From the NCBI GenBank assembly GCA_031552145.1, contig JAVBMV010000008.1:1-64000 (forward strand): a DNA stretch of 64,000 nucleotides, given 5' to 3'. Below, piece after piece: positions 27,693 through 36,911 of the stretch. Under the pieces are notes generated by a model that saw only the letters and a list, made by a program, of their open reading frames with translations, searched no databases and had not been told where the DNA came from. Within the stretch, counting starts at the first letter, position 1; each line of letters starts with the position of its first letter. The position numbers and the translations under genes are program-made. Source of the stretch: JAVBMV01 sp031552145. GTDB lineage: Bacteria; Myxococcota; Myxococcia; Myxococcales; UBA5297.

Positions 27693-30600
27693 ATGTGGCT
27701 GACCCGGCTCGCGCTGAAGAATCCTGTCCTCGTCCTGATGATGTCGCTGATGGCGCTCGTGCTGGGTCTCGTCTCGCTCGACCGGCTCAGTGTTGACCTC
27801 TTCCCCAGCGTCGACATTCCCATCATCCGCGTCGCCGCCTTCTATTCGGGAGCGGCGCCCGAGGATATCGAGAAGTCGATCACTCAGCCGCTCGAGCGCG
27901 CTGTCTCGGCCAGCCCGGGCGTCGACCGCGTCGAGAGCTCTTCGAAGCAGGGTATCTCCGCGGTCAACGTCTGGTTCAACTACGGAGTGAACCTCGACAA
28001 CGCCCAGTTCGATGTCTCGCAGCGCGTGGCGCAGGCGCTCAACAGTTTGCCGCCGGGTGTCAAGCAGCCGCTCGTGATGAAGTACGACGTCACCGAGATG
28101 CCCGTCGTCCAGGTGGTGGTGACCAGCGACGAGCTCGATCAGCGCCAGCTGCGCGATCTTGCCGAGAACGTCATCCAGCCGCAGCTCGAGCGAATCGAGG
28201 GAGTCGCGAGCGCCAGCGTCAGCGGCGGAAAGACGCGCGAGATCACCGTCGCCGCCAACCGCGACGCGCTGCGGGCGCGCAACCTCGACCTGCTCGATCT
28301 GGTCGGCGCCGTTCGAAGCAACAACTTTCTCTTGCCCAGCGGCAACCTCAGGACCGAGGCGCGCGACTACAACGTCTTCACCAATACGGAGATCGCGCAT
28401 ATCCCCGCGCTGGGCGAGGTGGTGGTGCGCCCGGCCCCCACGGCGGGAGGGGCGTGGCAACCCCCTGTGCGAATCTCCGATGTGGCGCGGGTCATCGACG
28501 GCAGCCAGGATCAGACCGAGATAGTCCGAATCGACGGCGAGCATGGGGCGATCCTGCGCATCCTGAAACAGCCGGGCGCCAACACCATCGCCGTCGTCGA
28601 CAAGGTGCGGGCGGCGCTGCCGCGGCTCCTCGGCGTCCCCGAGAATGCCGAGGTCAAGGTCAGCTTCGACCAGTCCTCCTATATCCGAAACGCCATTTCG
28701 GGCCTGACGCACGAGGCGTTCCAGGGCGGATTACTCGCCGTCTTGGTGATCCTCTTCTTCCTCGGAAGCCTGAGGGCGACCGGGATCGTGGCCATCGCCA
28801 TTCCGCTCTCGGTCATCGCCACTTTCTCGCTGCTCTTCTTCTCTGGGCAGACGCTCAACATCTTTACGTTGGGCGGACTCGCGCTGGGGGTAGGGCGCCT
28901 CATCGACGACTCGATCGTCGAGCTCGAGAATATCCACCGCCACCTCCAGCAAGGGGGTGGTCGGCGCGAGGCCGTGATCAAGGCGGCGCAGGAGGTGGCT
29001 GGCCCCATCTTCGTCTCGACGGTCACCACCATCGTCGTCTTTCTCCCCGTGCTCTATCTGCAGGGTCAGGCGCGCAGCCTCTTCATGCCGCTCGCCATGA
29101 CCATCAGCTTCGCGCTCGCCTTCAGCTTCCTGGTCTCGCGGACAGTGACGCCGCTGCTCTGCCTGCGCTCGCTGCGCGCCGGCCACGGCGCCGCGGGTGG
29201 GGGGGAGGGGCGCGTCGCTCGCGCAATCTCAGGCTGGCTCGACAGGCTCAACGAGCGCTACGCCGGAGCGCTGCGCGCCGTGTTGCGCCACCGTATTCTC
29301 ACCGTCTCGGCTATCGCGATCTTCTTTGCGGCCTCGCTCGGGCTCTTCAAGGTGATCGGCACCGAGTTCTTCCCCGAGACGGACGAGTCGCAGTTCAACA
29401 TCTCGCTCAAGGCGCCCATCGGTACGCGCGCGACGGTCACCGAGCGGTACGCACGTCAGGTCGAAGAGGTGGTGCAGCGCGAGCTGGGCGATCAGGCGGC
29501 GATGCTCATCTCTACCTCGGGCATGCCGGTAGGCAGGGGGGGCATCTTCGGCAGCACCACCGGGCCACACAGCGCGCGCGTCCAAGTGCGGCTCGTTCCG
29601 CCTGGCGAGCGCGCGCTGAGCGACGTGGAGGCTATGGAGAAGGTGCGCCGAGCGCTGCGCGACGCGCTGCCCGGCGTCCAGCAGTTCTATTCGACGGGCG
29701 GCGTCGTCAAGCGCACCATCAACTTCGGCGCGCCGGCTCCCATCGATGTGGAGATCCTCGGTTACGACGTCGAGGCTGGGGCGGCCTATGCGCGGCAGCT
29801 CGCGGAGGGGCTCCGGGGCGCGCGCGGTGCGGACGGCGATCCGCTGATGACCGACGTACAGATCTCGCGCGAAGAGAACTACCCGCAGTTCAACGTGACC
29901 GTCGATCGGACCAAGGCGGGGGCCATTGGCCTCTCGGAGGAGCGGGTGGCGCAGGGAATTCTCGCCAGCTTCGCGGGTTCGTCGCAGTTCTCGCCAATCC
30001 CCTATACCGATCCCAAGACGGGCAACATCTACGACATCAACGTGCGGCTCGACGATCCCTATCGCTCCAAGGTCGAGGATCTGGGCGATGTGCAGCTGCG
30101 CGGCGCCGGCGGAATGGTCTCGCTCGCGGGGCTCGCGACCGTAGAGCGTTCGAGCGGCCCTGTCACTATGAGCCGCAAGTATATGCAGCGTGTCATCGAC
30201 GTAACGGCCGATATCGCCCCCGGCGCGGATCTGGGGCGCGCCGCGGCGGCGGCCCAGGCGGTCATCGACGATCACCTGCCTCCGGAGGGATTCACAGTGC
30301 GCCTGGGAGGGCAGAGCGAGGCGCAGGGCGAGGCCTTCTCTGGCCTCACCTTCGCGGCGATCATGGCGCTCGCGCTCGTCTATATGGTGCTGGCGTCGCA
30401 GTTCAAGTCGCTCATCGACCCGCTCGTCATCATGTTCAGCGTTCCGCTGGGTATCTCCGGTGTTCTGGTGATGCTCTGGGCGACAGGTACCCCGCTCAGC
30501 GTCAACAGCTTCATGGGGATCATCATGATGGTGGGCATCGTCGTCTCGAACGGTGTCCTCCTGGTCGACTTTGCCAACCAGCTTCGGCGCGAGGGGATGG

Positions 30601-30863
30601 AGCTCTTCGAGGCGACGGTCGAGGCGGGGCGCATCCGGCTTCGGCCCATCCTGATGACCACCATCGCCACCGTCGTCGGGCTCATCCCCATGGCGCTCGG
30701 GTTGGGCGAGGGGAGCGAGACCAACCTGCCGCTGGCGCGCGCCGTCATCGGCGGGCTGTCCGTCTCCACATTCTTCACGCTCTTCCTGATTCCGGTGCTC
30801 TATACGTTCTTCGAGAGATTCTCTCGCCGGAAAGAAGAGCCCCAGGAGGAGTTCACGAGCTGA
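27693..30863 (+). CDS. RND-family efflux permease (AcrB/HAE1-like)
   Basis: 1056 residues, the usual length. Twelve TM helices with two large periplasmic loops. It starts MWLTRLALKNPVLVLMMSL, followed by the DLFPSVDIPIIRV porter-domain entry. TM4 carries GRLIDDSIVELENIHRH, whose Asp-Asp pair is the proton relay. TM10 has VSNGVLLVDFANQ, with Asn where AcrB has Lys940, as in some HME/HAE relatives. It would export drugs or lipophilic compounds using proton motive force with the adaptor encoded upstream. No TolC-type channel gene is in the window. Confidence 0.93.
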   Translation: MWLTRLALKNPVLVLMMSLMALVLGLVSLDRLSVDLFPSVDIPIIRVAAFYSGAAPEDIEKSITQPLERAVSASPGVDRVESSSKQGISAVNVWFNYGVNLDNAQFDVSQRVAQALNSLPPGVKQPLVMKYDVTEMPVVQVVVTSDELDQRQLRDLAENVIQPQLERIEGVASASVSGGKTREITVAANRDALRARNLDLLDLVGAVRSNNFLLPSGNLRTEARDYNVFTNTEIAHIPALGEVVVRPAPTAGGAWQPPVRISDVARVIDGSQDQTEIVRIDGEHGAILRILKQPGANTIAVVDKVRAALPRLLGVPENAEVKVSFDQSSYIRNAISGLTHEAFQGGLLAVLVILFFLGSLRATGIVAIAIPLSVIATFSLLFFSGQTLNIFTLGGLALGVGRLIDDSIVELENIHRHLQQGGGRREAVIKAAQEVAGPIFVSTVTTIVVFLPVLYLQGQARSLFMPLAMTISFALAFSFLVSRTVTPLLCLRSLRAGHGAAGGGEGRVARAISGWLDRLNERYAGALRAVLRHRILTVSAIAIFFAASLGLFKVIGTEFFPETDESQFNISLKAPIGTRATVTERYARQVEEVVQRELGDQAAMLISTSGMPVGRGGIFGSTTGPHSARVQVRLVPPGERALSDVEAMEKVRRALRDALPGVQQFYSTGGVVKRTINFGAPAPIDVEILGYDVEAGAAYARQLAEGLRGARGADGDPLMTDVQISREENYPQFNVTVDRTKAGAIGLSEERVAQGILASFAGSSQFSPIPYTDPKTGNIYDINVRLDDPYRSKVEDLGDVQLRGAGGMVSLAGLATVERSSGPVTMSRKYMQRVIDVTADIAPGADLGRAAAAAQAVIDDHLPPEGFTVRLGGQSEAQGEAFSGLTFAAIMALALVYMVLASQFKSLIDPLVIMFSVPLGISGVLVMLWATGTPLSVNSFMGIIMMVGIVVSNGVLLVDFANQLRREGMELFEATVEAGRIRLRPILMTTIATVVGLIPMALGLGEGSETNLPLARAVIGGLSVSTFFTLFLIPVLYTFFERFSRRKEEPQEEFTS

Positions 30864-30908
30864 TGCTCCTCGATTGTGCCGGGTGGCGGGTGTTGGCATA
30901 GTGCCCAC

Positions 30909-33434
30909 GTGGCTATCTCCGTCTTCCCCCGCAAGCTCAAGACCGACCTGGCAATCGGTCTGATCATCGGCGTCGCCGCCCTGCTGCTGGTGCGCGAGCG
31001 CCGCGCCGAGCCCGTCGCGCGGGAGCGGCAGGAGGAGGCGCGCTCGCCAGTTGGGTCTTTGGAGCGGCTCGATCTGCGGCTCTTCGGCTGGCTCCGCGCC
31101 CGCGAGGCACCGCCGCCGGCGCCCATCGGCACCGCGGTCGTGCGGCTCGACGAGGATTCGCTGGCGCGCGCGGAGCCAGAGCTGGGTCGCTGGCCCTGGC
31201 CCTGCTCGGTGGAGCGAGGGTTGGTCGACGAGCTGCATGCGCTCGGCGCGAAAGTGGTGTTGCTCGAACGTGCATGTGAAGAGCGGCAACGGGAGCGGGA
31301 GGGCGAAGAAGCAGAGGAGCCCGCGGTACCGTTTTCGGGTGCGACGGTAGTTGGGGTCGAGCGAGCCAATAGGTTCGAGGAGGCGTCACCTCCGCCGGGC
31401 AGGTGGGCCGTGCTGGCGGGCCGTTTCCAGGAGCGGCGCTCGGCGCTCGAGGCAGCTGCTCGCTTCATCGCCGAGCGCGGAGCTTGGCCTTACCTCGTCT
31501 CGAGGGGCCGTGGGCGAGGCGAGGCGGGTCCCGCGGAGAGCGGCCATGCGGAGCTGGAGGTCTGGCTTGGGGGAATGAGCTCGCGGCAGGAGGCGCTGTC
31601 GGAGGCTTCTGCGATCAGTCTTGGCGCAAAGCAGTTCGAGGTGCGGGAGCTCGCCGCCGAGGAGCGGCTGGAGCGGGTGACCCGTGCGCTGCTCTTTCGG
31701 GAGTTTGCCGCGCTGGACTACACAGTCGCGCCAGGTCCGCGCCCGGAGGCGATGCTGCCGTCATCGGCATCCAGCGCCATTCGTCTTCCCCAGGCGAGCC
31801 TCTTCGCGGCGCGAGCTACTTTTGGCATCTCCGAGAGGATCGGCGGCGCGGATGGGCGGCTCGGGCGCATGGCGCTCCTTGCGAAGTACGAGGGACGGCT
31901 CTACCCCTCGGCGCTCTTGGCCGCGCTGATGGCGGCCTCGGGAGACACACATGTGAAGTTGGAGGAGGGGCGTCTCGTGACGGCCAGCTTCAGTGCGCCG
32001 CTCGATCGGGGCGGGCTCTTTCTTCCGAGCCGGGAGCGGCGGAGCGCGCTCCTGGGCGACCTCTCGAATGAGACGTTGCGCCCCCTGATTCCCGTGGGCG
32101 CCTTGCTGCGCAGCGGCCAACGGCGCCAAGCCGGGCGCGTGGGTGACCCCGCGCTGGCCGAGCTGGTCGCGGGGCGAATCGTCGTCGTAGAGGCCGAGCC
32201 CGCGGGCTCTGGTGAGAGCGACGCCGACCTGCTGGCCTCGTCACTCGAGAGCCTGGAGCGTGGAGAGGGAGTGCTCGGGGTCTCGATAGAGCGCGAGAGC
32301 GCGCTCGCCTTCCTGGCCGCGATGGTGGGCGCGCTCCTCTCCGCCGTGGCCACCTGGACCGCTTCGCCGCGCAGGACGTTGCTACTCCAATTACTGCTGG
32401 CGGCGGCGTCGGCGCTCGCGCTCTGCTATCTGGCCAAGCTGCTCTTTGTGCGCGGCTATTGGTTGCCCGTCGCCATCCCCTATGCAGCCTTCTTGCTCTC
32501 GCTCATCGTGGCCACGGCCATCGGCTTCGCCGATGAGTGGAGAATCAACAACCGGCTGCGCGAGGCGCTGGGACGCAGCGCGAGCGCCTCGCTCATCCAG
32601 CGCATCCTCTACAGGCCGCGTGAGATGGCGCTCGACGGTGAGCGGCGCGAGCTCACCATCTATTCGGTCGGACTCGCAGGCTTCTCGCGCATCTCCAGGG
32701 GGCTCGAACCTCGGTCGTTGGTGGAGCTGGTTCGCGGCTACAACACAGTCTTGGGAAAGTTGATCGCCGAGCACCGAGGGCTGCTCGACCGCTGTTCGGG
32801 GGACACGAGCCTCGCGCTCTGGGGGGCTCCGCTCGCGAACGCCGACCACGCGCTCGATGCCTGTCGCGCCGCGCTCGAGGTGAGGGACGCGCTGGCGAAG
32901 CGGCGCGCGGGGTGGAGCGAGCGCTATGGGATCGAGCCGCTCGGCTCCTGCGCTGCGCTCGAGAGCGGGCTGGTGGTCGTGGGCGACATGGGCGCGATGG
33001 GGGGCGTCGGGCGCGCCAGCTACACCGCGGTGGGCGATGCCGTGGGCTTTACCTCCCGGTTGGAGCGCGTCGCGCGCATCTTCGGAGCAGCGATCGTCTT
33101 GGGCGAGGGAACCTTCGGCCACGTCCGGCGGGAGATGGTAGTTCGCGAGCTGGAGCGGCTGCGGCGGCGAGGAGAAGAGCGCTACTCACGCGTCTTCGAG
33201 CTCATCGGCGCACGCCAGTCGGTCGACGGCGAGACGCTCGCCCAGGTGGCGCGCTTCGAAGTAGCGCGCAGCGCCTATCTGGCGCGCGACTTCGCCGATG
33301 GGCTAGAGCGCTTCGAGGCGCTCGCGCGAGAGAAGCCCGACGATCGCGCGGTGGCGGTCTATGTTGAGCGCTGCCGCGCCGCGCTCTCCAAGCCGCCGCC
33401 GGATGGTTGGGATGGCGTCAGCGACGCGGTCTAA
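30909..33434 (+). CDS. CHASE2 sensor with degenerate class III cyclase domain
   Basis: About 841 residues. N-terminal TM helix (DLAIGLIIGVAALLLV), a large extracytoplasmic CHASE2-like sensor (about 50-460; VVRLDEDSLARAEPELGRWPWP is typical), then three TM helices (about 465-545) and a cyclase-fold domain (about 580-765). Expected catalytic residues are altered. The first metal Asp of FSDIRGFT is Val here (IYSVGLAGFSRIS). The adenine-selecting Lys is replaced (LDRCSGD). The Asn of GDAVN is Gly (GDAVGFTSRLE). The second Asp and the Arg remain. I expect a sensor with little or no cyclase activity. The start is uncertain (GTG 30909 or 30876). It lies 45 bases after the RND gene. Confidence 0.82.
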   Translation: MAISVFPRKLKTDLAIGLIIGVAALLLVRERRAEPVARERQEEARSPVGSLERLDLRLFGWLRAREAPPPAPIGTAVVRLDEDSLARAEPELGRWPWPCSVERGLVDELHALGAKVVLLERACEERQREREGEEAEEPAVPFSGATVVGVERANRFEEASPPPGRWAVLAGRFQERRSALEAAARFIAERGAWPYLVSRGRGRGEAGPAESGHAELEVWLGGMSSRQEALSEASAISLGAKQFEVRELAAEERLERVTRALLFREFAALDYTVAPGPRPEAMLPSSASSAIRLPQASLFAARATFGISERIGGADGRLGRMALLAKYEGRLYPSALLAALMAASGDTHVKLEEGRLVTASFSAPLDRGGLFLPSRERRSALLGDLSNETLRPLIPVGALLRSGQRRQAGRVGDPALAELVAGRIVVVEAEPAGSGESDADLLASSLESLERGEGVLGVSIERESALAFLAAMVGALLSAVATWTASPRRTLLLQLLLAAASALALCYLAKLLFVRGYWLPVAIPYAAFLLSLIVATAIGFADEWRINNRLREALGRSASASLIQRILYRPREMALDGERRELTIYSVGLAGFSRISRGLEPRSLVELVRGYNTVLGKLIAEHRGLLDRCSGDTSLALWGAPLANADHALDACRAALEVRDALAKRRAGWSERYGIEPLGSCAALESGLVVVGDMGAMGGVGRASYTAVGDAVGFTSRLERVARIFGAAIVLGEGTFGHVRREMVVRELERLRRRGEERYSRVFELIGARQSVDGETLAQVARFEVARSAYLARDFADGLERFEALAREKPDDRAVAVYVERCRAALSKPPPDGWDGVSDAV

Positions 33435-33678
33435 GGCGCGAGATAAAAAGCCAATGCCGCGGGCGTTCCCTCTGCTTGCTCGTCTTTCGAGAGGGCTTCG
33501 CGATGTGCTGAGAGTGCAAGGCGGCGCTGCGAGCGCTGAGGCCGCCTGGTGGCGCGCAAGCTCGGACGCGGAGGCGACGCGTGCCAATCTTGGGTTTTGG
33601 AGCCGTTCGCGCGGCGCGCTCCTCTAAACCGGATCGCGCGCCGCACTTGCTCTGCTGGAGCTCTTCTAGGGAGGGGCT

Positions 33679-33951
33679 ATGGGAATCATCACTTGGATCG
33701 TGGTTGGCCTCGTCGCCGGGCTCATTGCACGTGCCATAGTTCCAGGCAGGCAAGCGATGGGTCTCGTCGCCACCACGATCCTGGGAATCGTAGGATCGCT
33801 GTTGGGCGGGCTCATTGGGTCGCTCTTCTTGGGAGACGGTGCGGGCGTAGGCAAGTTCACGCCGGGGGGGCTGGTCCTTTCGATCGTCGGCGCCGTCGTC
33901 CTTCTCTTCGCGTTCTCCTTCATTCGAAGGCCAGCCCGCACTCCTCCCTGA
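33679..33951 (+). CDS. GlsB/YeaQ/YmgE-family small membrane protein
   Basis: 90 residues with three hydrophobic helices: GIITWIVVGLVAGLIARAIVPG, then MGLVATTILGIVGSLLGGLIG, then a last helix ending in FIRR. This is the transglycosylase-associated/GlsB stress-response family (Gly-rich TM helices, IVPGRQ turn). Function is poorly known; members are often induced by envelope or acid stress. GGGAGGGG lies five bases before the ATG. Monocistronic. Confidence 0.9.
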   Translation: MGIITWIVVGLVAGLIARAIVPGRQAMGLVATTILGIVGSLLGGLIGSLFLGDGAGVGKFTPGGLVLSIVGAVVLLFAFSFIRRPARTPP

Positions 33952-34097
33952 GGAAACCACGTTAACTGAGGTGAGCACGCCTCGCGTCACTTCGCCTGAA
34001 GGTCTCTCCCAGGGCGAATTGAGGTAGAGTCCGCGCGTGTTCTCCAGCGTTCTACTGATTACTTCTGTCCGTGCCTGCCCGTCATCGGATGGGTACG

Positions 34098-35393
34098 ATG
34101 GCGTCGGCCATGCGCCCTAAGGCGCTCGGCGCGGTGAGCGCGCTCTCCTTCTCGTCGGGCCTGCCCTACGGGCTGGTGGTAACGGCCATCCCGACCTGGA
34201 TGGCGATGGAGGGGTTCGACATCGCCACCATCGGGCTGGTGGGGCTTCTGCAGTTGCCCTATGCGCTCAAGCCTTTTTGGGCGCCGCTGGTCGATAGGCT
34301 CGCGTTGCCGCGCCCCTTTCCTCGTGGCAGGCGCGGCTGGATCGCCCTGAGCCAGCTTCTCTTGGCGGCATCCATCGGCCTGCTGGCGCTCCACGCGTCG
34401 GGGCCGAAGCTCTGGGTGGTGGCGCTCGTCACGGTGCTCGTGGCGCTCTTCTCGGCGACGCAGGACATCGCGGTCGACGGCTATGCGGTGGAGCTGCTCG
34501 AGCCGCGTGAGCAAGGAGCGGCCGTGGGCGCCAGGACGGCGATGTACCGGGCATCCATGTGGCTTACCGCCAACGCCGCCATCACGCTCGCTGCCTCTCC
34601 GGCGCTCTTCCAAAGTGCGGGGGAGGGAGCCGAAGGCACGCCGCTCGGATGGTCACCCACCTTCGGCCTCGTGGCCCTCGCGATGCTGGCGCTCCTTCCG
34701 TGCGCGCTCTTCGCGCCCTCGGCGGGGGAGCGCGAGCCCGCGCCCACCTCGCTGAAGGAGGCGGTGCTCGGGCCCGTCGCCGGCTTCCTCAAGCGCGGCC
34801 GCGCGCTCGAGATCTGCGGCTTCCTGTTGCTCTACAAGTTGGCCGACAACCTCGCCTTTGCCCTGGTGCGCCCCTTCCTGGTCCAGTGGGGTTACAACGC
34901 CTTCGAGGTGGGCGTAGCGAGTGGCGCGGTCGGACTGATCGCGACGCTCGCCGGCACCTTTCTTGGCGGGCTCTGCACCAACCTCATCGGCTTGGGGCGT
35001 GCGCTCTGGCTCTTCGGCGCGGCGCAGGCACTGGCCAACATCGGCTACGCGCTCGTCGCCTCCACCGGGCTCAATCGCGAGCTGATGTTCGGAGCCATCG
35101 CGCTCGATCAGCTCGCCTCGGGCCTAGGTACCGGCGCCTTCGGCGTCCTGCTGATGCGGCTCACCGAGCGGCGCTTCGGGGCGACGCAGTACGCGCTCTT
35201 CTCCAGCATCTTCGCGCTCGGGCGAACGCTGGCCCTCCCGCTCGCGGGCGGAATGGTGGCGCTGCTCGGTTGGCGCTATTTCTTCTTTGCGACGATCCTC
35301 TTTTCGATCCCAGGGCTCTTCATGCTCCACCGGTTCGTGCCGTGGGGGCGTTGGCAAGTAGAGGCAGCGGTAGACGTGTCGGGGAAGAGCTAG
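34098..35393 (+). CDS. MFS transporter of the AmpG-like (PAT) type
   Basis: About 431 residues and 12 TM helices. Family marks are SFSSGLPYGLVV in TM1, the KPFWAPLVDR loop, FSATQDIAVDGYAVELL (the QDIA-D signature of AmpG/PAT carriers), and RRYFF-like loops near the end (LGWRYFFFA). AmpG imports anhydro-muropeptides for cell-wall recycling and links to beta-lactamase induction; other PAT members carry acetyl-CoA or siderophore-like cargo, so the substrate is open. The ATG at 34098 has GGATGGG upstream; a GTG at 34071 is an alternative. Convergent with the Cys-rich lipoprotein gene. Confidence 0.85.
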   Translation: MASAMRPKALGAVSALSFSSGLPYGLVVTAIPTWMAMEGFDIATIGLVGLLQLPYALKPFWAPLVDRLALPRPFPRGRRGWIALSQLLLAASIGLLALHASGPKLWVVALVTVLVALFSATQDIAVDGYAVELLEPREQGAAVGARTAMYRASMWLTANAAITLAASPALFQSAGEGAEGTPLGWSPTFGLVALAMLALLPCALFAPSAGEREPAPTSLKEAVLGPVAGFLKRGRALEICGFLLLYKLADNLAFALVRPFLVQWGYNAFEVGVASGAVGLIATLAGTFLGGLCTNLIGLGRALWLFGAAQALANIGYALVASTGLNRELMFGAIALDQLASGLGTGAFGVLLMRLTERRFGATQYALFSSIFALGRTLALPLAGGMVALLGWRYFFFATILFSIPGLFMLHRFVPWGRWQVEAAVDVSGKS

Positions 35394-35412
35394 CGATTGC
35401 TCCGCCCAGCTA

Positions 35413-36078
35413 TCAATCGACATCGAGGACGCAACCGAGCACTCCGTCGCGATCCTTCTTGCAGACCTCTCCCCGATCGCGGCAGTTCTGCGCGAAGAGT
35501 CCCTCCTCGTCGCACTGAAAGAAGATATCGACTCCGTCGCCGATCGCGCAGTGACCGATCGAGGGAAGACCATCGCAAGGAAAACCATTCGGTATCGCCA
35601 TGCAGCCGACCTCGTCCCCCTCGGAGAGGGAACCGCAGATGCCTCCTCCATCGAGACAGGGATCAGCGAAGGGGCCTTCCTCGTCACAGTGAAGCCAGAA
35701 GTGCCCGGTGCAGAGCCCATATTCACCAAGCGCGGCGCAGAGCTCGTCCGGGCTGCCCTCCGGGATGCAGATCCTGAGCTCCTCGTAACAATACGCGCCC
35801 GTCTCGCAGTCGCCGCAGCTCCCATCGCACCCGTCGCTGCCACAGTTCACGCCGAAGCAGTCGGGGACACAGGCGGGTTCCACCGAGGCGTCGGCATCCG
35901 CGCCGGGATCGCTCGCGTCGGCATCCCCGAGAGGAGCACCCGTGTCGGCGTCGGCGCCAGGGAGCGCCGCGTCTTCGTTATCCGGTAGCGAGGCGTCGGA
36001 GGGAGCATCGCTGGAGCCGCTGGAACAAGCGGCGACGAAGGAGAGCAGGGATGAGAGAATGAGGGCGCGGCGAAGCAT
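35413..36078 (-). CDS. Cys-rich lipoprotein with CGSDGCDGSCGDC motif
   Basis: 221 residues. Signal peptide with lipobox FVAAC, then an Asp/Ala-rich, low-complexity linker (residues 22-75). A Cys-rich domain follows that begins with VNCGSDGCDGSCGDCE, a motif seen in many secreted proteins of myxobacteria and relatives. About 20 Cys in the mature part suggest a disulfide-stabilised extracellular protein. I set the start at 36078, with GGAGG six bases upstream; a frame continuing to 36357 is not needed. Function unknown. Convergent with the MFS gene (19 bases between stops). Confidence 0.8.
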   Translation of the reverse strand: MLRRALILSSLLSFVAACSSGSSDAPSDASLPDNEDAALPGADADTGAPLGDADASDPGADADASVEPACVPDCFGVNCGSDGCDGSCGDCETGAYCYEELRICIPEGSPDELCAALGEYGLCTGHFWLHCDEEGPFADPCLDGGGICGSLSEGDEVGCMAIPNGFPCDGLPSIGHCAIGDGVDIFFQCDEEGLFAQNCRDRGEVCKKDRDGVLGCVLDVD

Positions 36079-36161
36079 GAAACCTCCACGGTGGTCGGAG
36101 ACAAACTTATCGCCTAGTCGAGGCTGATACGCCAATCCGCGGAGAGTTGTTCTGACCGATG

Positions 36162-36170
36162 TGGTATAAT
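36162..36170 (+). promoter_or_regulatory. Extended -10 promoter for the 36200 lipoprotein gene
   Basis: TGGTATAAT combines a perfect TATAAT with an extended-10 TG. There is no good -35, as expected for extended -10 promoters. Transcription would start near 36177, leaving a leader of about 23 bases that carries AGAGG before the ATG at 36200. Confidence 0.6.
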
Positions 36171-36199
36171 TTGGAAAACTGCGCGAAAGAGGTCTGACT

Positions 36200-36799
36200 A
36201 TGGCGACCCATTCAAGTGTGGCGAAGCGGCTTCCTCTCTGTGCGATAGGGCTCTTTGCCTGGATCCTGCTCTCTGGAGCCTGTGCGGAGGACGCTGGTGA
36301 ACCAGAGAGGGCGCCGCCCAGCGAAGACGAGGTCGTCGCTGCTTGCGAGAAGGCCAAGGCGGAGGCCTATGCCGCGGTGACTGGACTCGACAAGAGCTGC
36401 ACCCGGGCCGACGAATGCGACTTTATCGATAAGTCGAATTCGTGCAATAGCTCGGCCACCTTGTTTGGCGGGTGCTGGATGCCAGTCAGGAGGGCCGCAT
36501 ATGAGGGTTCCGCGGCCAAAAGGCTGGTCGAAGCGTACAGTAAGATGGAGGGTTGCCATTTTCGGAAAATCGCCGACTGCGCACCATCCGTAGCGGCGCG
36601 GTGCTTCAAGGGAGAATGCAGCAAAGGTCCCGATAGTTGTTTGGTCGATCCTGCTGGCAAGTGCTGTGGCGAAGAGTGCGTCGACTGCATCTCGATTGCT
36701 CACGCCGTTGGACCATACTGCGGCGAGGAGGAGTGCCACTTCGCCTGCGAGGATGGTTGGCGCAAGGAGGGCAACAGGTGTGTTCCTGACAAGAGCTAG
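36200..36799 (+). CDS. Small Cys-rich lipoprotein of unknown function
   Basis: 199 residues. Signal peptide with lipobox LLSGAC (Cys28). The mature part has about 20 Cys, paired along the chain (CTRADECDFIDKSNSCNSS, CCGEECVDC, CGEEECHFACEDGW). This resembles Cys-rich exported proteins of myxobacterial relatives rather than a known enzyme. Base composition is less GC-rich than its neighbours in the middle part. AGAGG lies upstream of the ATG. It is divergent from the other Cys-rich lipoprotein with 121 bases between, so both may be surface proteins under related control. Confidence 0.75.
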   Translation: MATHSSVAKRLPLCAIGLFAWILLSGACAEDAGEPERAPPSEDEVVAACEKAKAEAYAAVTGLDKSCTRADECDFIDKSNSCNSSATLFGGCWMPVRRAAYEGSAAKRLVEAYSKMEGCHFRKIADCAPSVAARCFKGECSKGPDSCLVDPAGKCCGEECVDCISIAHAVGPYCGEEECHFACEDGWRKEGNRCVPDKS

Positions 36800-36911
36800 C
36801 GGCGGTAACCCCGCTGGCGCGCCAAGCGCTCGGCGAGCAAGGTAGCGCCCTGGACTGGCGCCAGCTCCCCTTTGCTGCGATCCTCGCCATCCGCAAGCTC
36901 AGGAGCGAGCC

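Noticed and set aside
29229..31289. Minus-strand open frame of 686 codons opposite the RND permease and CHASE2 genes
   Set aside because: Arg/His/Gly-rich shadow with no domain; the plus strand has clear gene motifs throughout.
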